The notes below the pieces were generated by a model that saw only the letters and a program-made list of their open reading frames with translations, was not told where the DNA came from and did no database searches. This document shows, piece by piece, positions 33,074 to 39,247 of a stretch of 39,247 bases of DNA. Position numbers and translations under genes: made by a program. Source of the stretch: Eubacteriales bacterium (GTDB lineage: Bacteria; Bacillota; Clostridia; Oscillospirales; Butyricicoccaceae). The stretch covers positions 1 through 39,247 of the forward strand of contig JAUNGZ010000023.1 of NCBI GenBank assembly GCA_030524205.1. The letters run 5' to 3'. Every line of letters begins with the position of its first letter. Position 1 is the first letter of the stretch.

Positions 33074-34102
33074 TTGAAAACATTGCTGTTGTCCCCACAA
33101 GATGATGAAAATGCAGTAAAAACCGCCGCGCGCTTAATTTTGGCCGGAGAAGTAGTGGGTATGCCCACTGAAACGGTGTATGGCCTTGCTGCAAATGCCC
33201 TGAGTGGGGAAGCGGTGGCAAAAATTTTTGCTGCTAAGGGCAGACCGCAGGATAATCCGCTGATCGTCCATATCGCGGATTTTGCGGAGATTTACGGCTT
33301 GTGCCCCGCCGTGCCCGAGATGGCGGAATGCCTTGCGGAGGCGTTCTGGCCCGGGCCGCTGACCATGATCGTGCCCAAGGGGGACCGCATTCCGGACGAG
33401 GTCTCTTGCGGGCTGGATACGGTGGGCGTGCGCCTGCCGTCGCACCCGATCGCGCGCGCGCTCATCCGCGAAAGCGGCGTGCCGCTGGCCGCGCCCTCAG
33501 CGAACACGTCGGGACGGCCGTCCACCACGACGGCCGCGCATGTCCTGCGCGACATGGACGGCAGAATCGCCGCCATTCTGGACGGCGGGCCGTGCGGCGT
33601 GGGTGTGGAATCGACGGTCGTTTCGCTTGTGGGCGCGAGGCCGCGCCTGCTGCGGCCGGGCGGCGTGACGCTCGAGCAGCTCGAAACCGTTTTGGTCGAG
33701 GTCGAGGTCGACCGCGCGCTGTATGAGAAGATCGGGGACGACGTCAAGGTATCCGCGCCGGGCATGAAATACCGCCATTACGCGCCTAAGGCGCCCGTGA
33801 CGGTCGTGTGCGGAGACCCACAAAAGGCGGCGGAATACATCCAAAATCGGGCAGACAGCTCCACTGGTGTGCTTTGCTTTGACGAATACCGGGAGAGTTT
33901 CCCCACTTGCACGGTAAAATGCTTTGGCTCCCGATTCGATCTGGCCGCACAGGCGCGCGAGGTGTTCGACGCGCTGCGCGCGTTCGACGAAACGGACGTG
34001 ACGAAAATCTACGCCCAGTGCCCGCCCGACGAGGGGCTGGGTCTGGCGGTCGCCAACCGCATCAAAAAAGCGGCGGGGTTTGTGGTGGTTGACATAAAAT
34101 AG
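33074..34102 (+). CDS. tsaC: L-threonylcarbamoyladenylate synthase (Sua5/YwlC type)
   Basis: This 342-residue enzyme makes threonylcarbamoyl-AMP for the t6A modification of ANN-decoding tRNAs. The YrdC domain fills the first 200 residues (GMPTETVYGLAANA, KGRPQDNPLIVHI, LPSHPIARALI, APSANTSGRPS) and a C-terminal Sua5 domain follows (APGMKYRHYAPKAPV). TTG 33074 gives the usual N-terminus. An ATG at 33014 overlapping the prfA stop as ATGA is a serious alternative adding 20 residues. The first 150 bases are more AT-rich than the rest. Confidence 0.93.
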   Translation: MKTLLLSPQDDENAVKTAARLILAGEVVGMPTETVYGLAANALSGEAVAKIFAAKGRPQDNPLIVHIADFAEIYGLCPAVPEMAECLAEAFWPGPLTMIVPKGDRIPDEVSCGLDTVGVRLPSHPIARALIRESGVPLAAPSANTSGRPSTTTAAHVLRDMDGRIAAILDGGPCGVGVESTVVSLVGARPRLLRPGGVTLEQLETVLVEVEVDRALYEKIGDDVKVSAPGMKYRHYAPKAPVTVVCGDPQKAAEYIQNRADSSTGVLCFDEYRESFPTCTVKCFGSRFDLAAQAREVFDALRAFDETDVTKIYAQCPPDEGLGLAVANRIKKAAGFVVVDIK

Positions 34103-34113
34103 AGGTATCCAAA

Positions 34114-34995
34114 TTGAACGGGCCTTACTGTAAATATATCGCGGCGCTGCTGCTTTTCGGCTCAAACGGTATTGTCGCGGCGCATATCGCGCTGAACAGC
34201 TACGAAATCGTACTTTTGCGGACGATGATCGGCAGTCTGCTGCTGGCGGCGATCTTTCTGTTGACAAGGCAAAAAATAACGTTTTCCCGCAGCAAAAGCG
34301 ATTTTGGCATGATCGTGCTGTCCGGCGCGGCTATGGGCGCAAGCTGGATGTTTTTGTATGAGGCATATGCCCAAATCGGTGTGAGCATCGCGTCCCTTGT
34401 CTATTACTGCGGCCCGGTTATTGTGATGGCGCTGTCGCCCTTTTTGTTCCGGGAAAAGCTGACCCTAGACAAGCTGGCGGGCTTTGCCGCCGTGCTGTGC
34501 GGTATTATGCTGGTAAACGGGCAGGCGATGCGAATGGGCGGAAATGTCTGGGGGCTGTTCTGCGGCGTGATGTCCGCGGTGATGTACGCCGTAATGGTAA
34601 TCTGCAATAAAAAGGCCGCGCGTGTAACCGGAATGGAGAACGCCGCGCTGCAGTTGATTGCCAGCTTTTTAACCGTCGCGGTGTTTGCCGGCGTCAAAAC
34701 GGGATACGCGTTCACGGTTCGGCCGAGCGATTGGGGCTGGATTCTGCTGCTTGGCCTTGTGAATACGGGCGTCGGCTGTTATTTTTATTTTTCGTCCATC
34801 GGACGGCTGCCTGTGCAGACGGTTGCGCTGTGCGGCTATTTGGAGCCGCTGTCGGCAGTGCTGTTTTCGGTGCTGCTGCTGGGGGAAACCATGCTGCCGC
34901 TGCAAATTTTGGGCGCGGCGCTGATTATCGGCGGCGCGGTGCTTGGAGAGTGCGTTTCGGCAAAGTCAAGGAATAGCGGAGCAAAGGGAGGGTAA
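34114..34995 (+). CDS. DMT superfamily (EamA) transporter
   Basis: This 293-residue membrane protein has ten hydrophobic helices in two EamA repeats (about 5-135 and 145-280). SLVYYCGPVIVMALSPFLFREKLT and GYLEPLSAVLFSVLLLGE are the paired end-of-repeat signatures. It probably exports or imports a small metabolite; the substrate cannot be inferred. The start is TTG 34114 with GAGGT 7 nt upstream. It lies 11 nt after the Sua5 gene and 1 nt before coaE. Confidence 0.9.
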   Translation: MNGPYCKYIAALLLFGSNGIVAAHIALNSYEIVLLRTMIGSLLLAAIFLLTRQKITFSRSKSDFGMIVLSGAAMGASWMFLYEAYAQIGVSIASLVYYCGPVIVMALSPFLFREKLTLDKLAGFAAVLCGIMLVNGQAMRMGGNVWGLFCGVMSAVMYAVMVICNKKAARVTGMENAALQLIASFLTVAVFAGVKTGYAFTVRPSDWGWILLLGLVNTGVGCYFYFSSIGRLPVQTVALCGYLEPLSAVLFSVLLLGETMLPLQILGAALIIGGAVLGECVSAKSRNSGAKGG

Positions 34996-34996
34996 A

Positions 34997-35587
34997 ATGA
35001 GAATCATAGGCCTGACCGGCGGCAGCGGCGTGGGCAAGGGCGCGGTTGCCGCGCGCATGCGCGCGCTCGGCGCGGGCTGGGTGGACGCGGACGCGGTTTA
35101 CCGCAGCCTGTGCCAAGCAAACGGCGAAATGCTCGCCGCGCTGGACGCGGCCTTCAGCGGTGTTTTGACCGAAAGCGGCGCGCTCGACCGCCCGAAGCTT
35201 GCGCGAATCGTGTTTGCCGACGCCGCGAAGCTGCAAAAATTGAACGAAATCACCGTTCCCTATATCCGCGCGGCCTCGCTTGCGGAAATCGAACGGCAAA
35301 GCGGCCGCCCCATCGTGCTGTACGACGCGCCGACCCTGTTTGAGGCGGGCGCGGACGAGTTCTGCGATAAAACGGTCGGCGTGCTGGCCGGGCGGGCCGC
35401 GCGCGTCCGCCGCGTGATGGAGCGCGACGGGCTGACGGAAGAGGCTGCGCGCGCGCGCATCCTCGCCCAGCCGGACGATGCGTTTTACCGCGGGAAATGT
35501 GATTATATCATCGAAAACAACGGCGACCTTGCCGCGCTTTGGCGGGAAACCGATGCTTTATATCAAATTCTCAGTAAAGGAGATTGA
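34997..35587 (+). CDS. coaE: Dephospho-CoA kinase
   Basis: This 196-residue kinase performs the last step of coenzyme A synthesis. It has the P-loop GLTGGSGVGKG (Lys14), the DADAVYRSL substrate loop, LDRPKLARIVF and a lid with R-x-x-x-R (RRVMERDGL). Unusually, the P-loop lysine is followed by Gly-Ala where most CoaE have Ser/Thr. The ATG follows GGGAGGG. The M18 peptidase gene starts 3 nt after the stop. Confidence 0.92.
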   Translation: MRIIGLTGGSGVGKGAVAARMRALGAGWVDADAVYRSLCQANGEMLAALDAAFSGVLTESGALDRPKLARIVFADAAKLQKLNEITVPYIRAASLAEIERQSGRPIVLYDAPTLFEAGADEFCDKTVGVLAGRAARVRRVMERDGLTEEAARARILAQPDDAFYRGKCDYIIENNGDLAALWRETDALYQILSKGD

Positions 35588-35590
35588 AAT

Positions 35591-36985
35591 ATGACTTCCG
35601 AACAGCTTTTCTATGACAAAAAGACCGGCTTCGACCGCCTGACAAGCGGCGACAAAAAGGCCCTGCAAACCTACGCCGAGGGCTACAAGGCCTTTCTCGA
35701 CGAGGGCAAGACCGAACGCGACGCGGTGAAGGAAATGGTGCGTCTGGCCGAAAGCAAGGGCTTCCGCGCGTGGAAGCGCGGCGACGCGCTCAAAAGCGGC
35801 GACAAGATCTATCAGATCAACCGCGAAAAGGGGATTACCCTTGCCGTGATCGGCAAAAAAAGCCTCGCGGACGGCGTGCGGCTGACCGCCGCCCACCTCG
35901 ACGCGCCGCGCGTCGACATCCGCACCGTGCCGCTCTATGAGGACGGTGAAATGGCTTATTTCAAGACCCACTATTACGGCGGCATCAAAAAGTACCAGTG
36001 GACGGCCATTCCGCTTGAGTTGCGCGGCGTGGTCTGCGTCTGCCACAACGGGCAGGTGAAAAAAGTCGAGGTGCGCGTCGGCGACAAGCCGGACGACCCG
36101 AAATTCGTCATCACCGACCTGCTGCCCCACCTTGCCACCGAGCAGATGAGCAAAAAGGCGACCGAGGTCGTGAAGGGCGAGGGGCTGAACGTGCTTGTCG
36201 GCTCCGCGCCGTCGGACGCCGCGGAGGAAAAGTGCGCCGAAAAGGTAAAGCTCGCCGTGATGGAGCACCTGAACCGCGCCTACGGCATGACCGAGGCGGA
36301 TTTCCTGTCCGCCGAGCTGTGCTGCGTGCCCGCGTTCGGCGCGTGCGACATCGGCTTTGACCGCTCGTTCGTCGGCGCGTACGGGCACGACGACCGCGTG
36401 TGCTCCTACACCGCCGCGACCGCGCTGCTCGACCTGAAGGGCGCGCCCGGCCACACCTGCGTCTGCCTGCTGGTGGACAAGGAGGAAATCGGCTCCGAGG
36501 GCGTGACCGGCATGCAGTCCCGCGCGTTCGACACGTTTATGGCCGACCTGTGCCGGTCGCAGGATGTGCTGCCCGAGGAATGCTATGAGCATTCGGTCTG
36601 CCTGTCGGCGGACGTGTGCAACGCATTCGATCCCAATTTCCCCGAGGTATCCGAAAAGCGGAACGACGCCAAGGCGAACTGCGGCTTCGCGCTGGTCAAA
36701 TACACCGGTTCGCGCGGCAAATCCGGCACGTCGGACGCATCCGCCGAGCTGATGGCGCGCATCCGCTGCATTTTCGACAAGGCGGGCGTGATCTGGCAGA
36801 CCGGCCAGCTCGGAAAGGTCGATCAGGGCGGCGGCGGCACGGTGGCCATGTATCTGGCCAACCGCAATATCGACACGGTCGACGCGGGCGTGCCCGTGCT
36901 GTCCATGCACGCGCCGTTTGAAGTCATCGCCAAGCTCGACCTTTATATGGCTTACAAGGGCTTTTCCGCGTTCTACAAGGATTGA
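35591..36985 (+). CDS. M18 family aspartyl aminopeptidase
   Basis: This 464-residue zinc aminopeptidase removes N-terminal (often acidic) residues from peptides and usually forms dodecamers. Metal and catalytic residues are in AAHLDAPRVD, YGHDDRVCSY, VDKEEIGSEG, CLSADVCNAFD and LSMHAPFEVIAK, all in the expected order. The ATG follows AAAGGAG, only 3 nt after coaE. It is the last gene of the operon, before a strong terminator. Confidence 0.95.
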   Translation: MTSEQLFYDKKTGFDRLTSGDKKALQTYAEGYKAFLDEGKTERDAVKEMVRLAESKGFRAWKRGDALKSGDKIYQINREKGITLAVIGKKSLADGVRLTAAHLDAPRVDIRTVPLYEDGEMAYFKTHYYGGIKKYQWTAIPLELRGVVCVCHNGQVKKVEVRVGDKPDDPKFVITDLLPHLATEQMSKKATEVVKGEGLNVLVGSAPSDAAEEKCAEKVKLAVMEHLNRAYGMTEADFLSAELCCVPAFGACDIGFDRSFVGAYGHDDRVCSYTAATALLDLKGAPGHTCVCLLVDKEEIGSEGVTGMQSRAFDTFMADLCRSQDVLPEECYEHSVCLSADVCNAFDPNFPEVSEKRNDAKANCGFALVKYTGSRGKSGTSDASAELMARIRCIFDKAGVIWQTGQLGKVDQGGGGTVAMYLANRNIDTVDAGVPVLSMHAPFEVIAKLDLYMAYKGFSAFYKD

Positions 36986-36998
36986 TTTTGGGCAAAAC

Positions 36999-37031
36999 AA
37001 AACCGCGTTCCGTTTGGAACGCGGTTTTTTT
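36999..37031. terminator. Bidirectional terminator after the M18 peptidase gene
   Basis: AAAACCGCGTTCC (36999-37011) pairs perfectly with GGAACGCGGTTTT (37016-37028), and more Ts follow. It ends the long operon and, on the other strand, the SLH gene. Confidence 0.9.
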
Positions 37032-37040
37032 CTGCTTTTT

Positions 37041-37784
37041 TTACTTGCTGATCAGCTTGAGGCCCTCATATGCTTTCTCAACAAAGGATTGCTCCAGATT
37101 GAACAGGATCTGCGCCATTTCGGCACGGGTCACATTGCCCTTGGGGTTAAAGGAACCATCCTTGTTGCCCTTGAGCATGCCGGCGTTGACACAGAACTGC
37201 AGCTCCTCGTGCGCCCAGGTCTGGATGTCGGCGTAGTCGGTGAACTCCTTGATGGCCATGCCGGAATCGAGGTCGGCGTCGGTCTTGACCAGATACTTAT
37301 AGTAGCGGGTCAGCACGGCGGCAAGCTCCTCGCGGGAAATCATCGCGTCGGGATGGAGCTTCTTCTCGTTGTCGCCCGCCATGATGCCGGTGTAGTAGCA
37401 GAACGAGGCGGCGGGCAGGTAGGTTTCGTCGATATCCGCATAATCCGCCAGTTCCTTGAAGGACATGCCGGCGTCCCCGTCGACCGAAGCAACGTCGCGC
37501 GCGGTCGCGTCGCGGAAAATGCTTTCGGCGATGGCCTGACGGCTCAGGAACGCATCCGGCTGGAAGCTGGCGGCGCCGTCGATTTCAACGGCGTCCATCA
37601 GCTTGTGTTCAAGCACGTAGTCGGCGGCTTCGGCATACCAGCCGGTAACGTCGGCCGGACGGGTGTAGACCGGCGCGGTCTGGTTGGTGTCCGTCTTGGG
37701 GTCGGTGTCTTCAGCGGCGAACGCAGTCGCGCCCAGACTGACCGTCATGGCTGCGGCGAGCAGCAGAGAAATTGTTTTTTTCAT
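37041..37784 (-). CDS. Secreted S-layer homology (SLH) domain protein
   Basis: This 247-residue exported protein has a signal peptide (MKKTISLLLAAAMTVSLGA, cleavage near TAFAAED) and then only SLH repeats: about 46-105, 108-168 and 176-240. Typical stretches are DYVLEHKLMDAVEIDG, ADIDETYLPAASFCYYTGIM and VTRAEMAQILFNLEQS. Three repeats are the unit that binds pyruvylated wall polymer, but no other functional domain is attached, so it may be a wall-binding adaptor or S-layer filler. ATG 37784 follows AAGGAGA. Confidence 0.9.
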   Translation of the reverse strand: MKKTISLLLAAAMTVSLGATAFAAEDTDPKTDTNQTAPVYTRPADVTGWYAEAADYVLEHKLMDAVEIDGAASFQPDAFLSRQAIAESIFRDATARDVASVDGDAGMSFKELADYADIDETYLPAASFCYYTGIMAGDNEKKLHPDAMISREELAAVLTRYYKYLVKTDADLDSGMAIKEFTDYADIQTWAHEELQFCVNAGMLKGNKDGSFNPKGNVTRAEMAQILFNLEQSFVEKAYEGLKLISK

Positions 37785-37872
37785 TTTCTGTCTCCTTACT
37801 TTGCGGTCGGACTGCGCCCGGCCCTGTATTCTAAAAAAGTATACCATAAAGTGGCAGGGAACGCAAGTTTTG

Positions 37873-38940
37873 TCATAAAACGGAAAATTCGATTTCCTCG
37901 AGCGTAAATTCCTCTTCCAGAATCATCGGAGCGTGCAGGTTATGGTCGGCAAGGGACGCGGGCAGATGGGCGATCGACAGATGCAGCTCGCTGCCGCCGC
38001 CCTCGCGCGGCGAGAGCAGCAGGCTGCCGCCGTGCAGCAGCGCGATGCGCTGCGTGATCGGCAGGCCGAGGCCGAGCGCCGCGCCCTGCCGGGCCAGCGC
38101 CAGATAATCGTCGAGCGGGACGGAGCGCTGCCAGCCGGCCAGCAGCGTGCCGAACAATGCCGCGTCAAGCCCGGGGCCGCGGTCTGCCACGGTGACGGTG
38201 ATAAACGCGCCGTCGTCGTGCAGCGAAAGGGCAATATCGCCGTCCGCCTTGGTGACGGATACCGCGTTGGCGAGCAGGTTGCACAGCGCAATGCGGATCA
38301 GCCGTGGTTCAACCAGCGCGGTACAGCTTTCGGCTGCCGCGACCGTGACCGGCGTTTGGGTGCGGGCGGCGGCTTCTCTGGCTTCGCTGCGGCAGATTTT
38401 GCCGAGGTCGCAGTAGGTCAGCCGCAGCTGTTCGGTCAGCGGGGGGTCGTGCAGGAAATCCGAATGCGTCAGTATGCGGTGCATGCGCAGGCACTGCTTG
38501 CGCAGGTTTTCGGACAGCGCGCCGTCCTCCAGCCGCCGGATGTCCGACATAAGCGCGCCCAGACACTGCGCGCTTTTGGCATGGAGCACGCGCAGGCTGC
38601 CGTCATAGGAAGCGCGGTCGTCGCGCAGGAAGGCGAGCAGCGCGCCGTCCCGGTGCGGCACGAGCTCGAGCCGGTATTCGGCGCCGTCAAGCTCCTCGTA
38701 CAGCGTGCGCGGCGTTTGACGGGCGATGCAGTCGCGCAGCGCGGCGACAGCGGCTTCGCTGAGCAGCTGGTCCACCCGTTCAAGCGGGCGAAGGCCGGTC
38801 AAGCGCGCCGCCGCTTCGCTGTGGCTTTCAATATGCAGTGTCGGTCCGACTGTGAGGAGCGCAGCGCCGTTCAGCGCAGTGCGTTCCAGCAGGGCGCGCA
38901 GTGCCGCGTCGTCCAGCCCAGAGAAAAATGTGTCCGCCAT
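37873..38940 (-). CDS. Orphan sensor kinase-like protein (PAS + HATPase)
   Basis: This 355-residue protein, without membrane helices, has an N-terminal PAS-like region (about 20-110: LLTVGPTLHIESHSEAAARLTGL), a helical middle with LRVLHAKSAQCLGALMSDI where a DHp domain would be, and a C-terminal HATPase: N box CNLLANAVSVT, G1 ADRGPGLD and G2 GAALGLGLPITQRIA. The middle lacks the common HE-L-RTPL H-box; the lone histidine in VLHAKSAQ could be the phosphoacceptor. No response regulator lies beside it. ATG 38940 follows GGAGG. A tail (EEEFTLEEIEFSVL) is acidic. Confidence 0.8.
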   Translation of the reverse strand: MADTFFSGLDDAALRALLERTALNGAALLTVGPTLHIESHSEAAARLTGLRPLERVDQLLSEAAVAALRDCIARQTPRTLYEELDGAEYRLELVPHRDGALLAFLRDDRASYDGSLRVLHAKSAQCLGALMSDIRRLEDGALSENLRKQCLRMHRILTHSDFLHDPPLTEQLRLTYCDLGKICRSEAREAAARTQTPVTVAAAESCTALVEPRLIRIALCNLLANAVSVTKADGDIALSLHDDGAFITVTVADRGPGLDAALFGTLLAGWQRSVPLDDYLALARQGAALGLGLPITQRIALLHGGSLLLSPREGGGSELHLSIAHLPASLADHNLHAPMILEEEFTLEEIEFSVL

Positions 38941-39028
38941 CTCTATCCTCCGAAACGCTGATCTTTCTGTTTTTTGTGAGTATAAGGCCGGCCAGCGGCT
39001 GCAATACTATATTTTGTGTGATGTGTTT

Positions 39029-39058
39029 ATTATACCACCAGAGCGGAGTGCTTTGCAA
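39029..39058 (-). promoter_or_regulatory. Promoter of the orphan kinase gene
   Basis: On the minus strand TTGCAA (39053-39058), an 18-nt spacer and TATAAT (39029-39034). Confidence 0.65.
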
Positions 39059-39114
39059 AGAAAAATATACAAAAACCCCGTCTATAATGACAAAAATTTC
39101 ACAAATATTACACC

Positions 39115-39144
39115 TTGCGGCAGCTCGCCCGTTTAGTGTATAAT
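39115..39144 (+). promoter_or_regulatory. Promoter of the gap gene
   Basis: TTGCGG (39115-39120), an 18-nt spacer and TATAAT (39139-39144), divergent from the orphan kinase promoter. Confidence 0.7.
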
Positions 39145-39193
39145 AAGACCATCGACTGAGACAATTGTCAAAATTTGAGGAGGAACACTGCAA

Positions 39194-39247
39194 ATGGCTA
39201 TCAAAGTAGGTATCAATGGCTTTGGCCGTATCGGCCGTATGGTTTTC
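39194..39247 (+). CDS. gap: Glyceraldehyde-3-phosphate dehydrogenase, 5' end only
   Basis: The first 18 codons read MAIKVGINGFGRIGRMVF, the unmistakable NAD-binding start of glycolytic GAPDH. The gene runs off the window. The ATG follows GAGGAGG. Such genes usually lead a glycolytic operon (pgk, tpi), which cannot be seen here. Confidence 0.93.
   Translation, partial: MAIKVGINGFGRIGRMVF

Overview
The window looks like chromosomal DNA of a high-GC Gram-positive anaerobe of the Clostridia, probably Oscillospirales (a Butyricicoccus/Agathobaculum-like gut bacterium). This is inferred from gene families: clostridial ferredoxin, clostridial radical SAM and Cys-rich proteins, LicT-type antitermination, TrkAH, an SLH protein and ABC-F next to prfA. 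GC looks near 60% by eye, with clear AT-rich exceptions at 20.86-21.16 kb and around the non-coding RNA at 25.5-26.4 kb. No prophage, insertion sequence, CRISPR array, rRNA or tRNA was seen.

Layout. 0.4-2.1 kb: phosphosugar mutase (+). 2.6-5.4 kb: trkA-trkH potassium uptake pair (-), ATGA-coupled. 5.7-7.3 kb: cutC-like gene and a LicT/BglG antiterminator (+). 7.3-7.7 kb: small Cys/His-rich protein (-). 7.85-12.6 kb: N-acetylglucosamine PTS and catabolic operon (EIIA, HPr, EIICB, nagB, nagA). Its leader carries a textbook RAT site overlapping an intrinsic terminator, so the adjacent LicT-like protein almost certainly controls it. 12.7-14.8 kb: AraC regulator and Gfo/Idh/MocA dehydrogenase. 15.3-17.6 kb (-): NSS symporter and FUSC/aromatic acid exporter-like protein. 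17.7-20.7 kb (+): proC, a small anchored acidic protein, a radical SAM protein and a zinc-dependent phospholipase C-like protein. 20.7-21.2 kb: AT-rich divergent pair (tiny six-Cys protein / XRE regulator). 21.2-22.3 kb: rnhA and a membrane protein. 22.4-25.3 kb (-): 43-aa protein, ferredoxin, asparaginase and iron alcohol dehydrogenase. 25.3-26.44 kb: 1.1 kb without a gene. 26.4-28.8 kb: TepA/ClpP-like protease (-), cyclophilin and a degenerate GDPD-like protein (+). 29.2-37.0 kb (+): ABC-F, YdcF-like, prfA, Sua5/TsaC, DMT transporter, coaE and M18 aminopeptidase, probably one long operon. 37.0-38.9 kb (-): SLH protein and an orphan PAS/HATPase protein. 39.19 kb: the start of gap (+).

The most unusual content is non-coding. 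(1) 25540-26413 has its own sigma-A promoter with an A/T-rich upstream tract, no credible ORF, many perfect hairpins, a three-way-junction-like segment, a possible loop pseudoknot and a strong 12-bp terminator. I read it as a large (about 870 nt) structured RNA that I cannot assign to a known class. (2) Several genes are followed by blocks of modular hairpins in the same order and in transcript orientation; stem sequences differ between copies while base pairing is kept. (3) A symmetric 65-bp cluster of DnaA-box-like sequences lies between tepA and the cyclophilin gene. (4) The alcohol dehydrogenase leader carries a terminator abutting its ribosome binding site.
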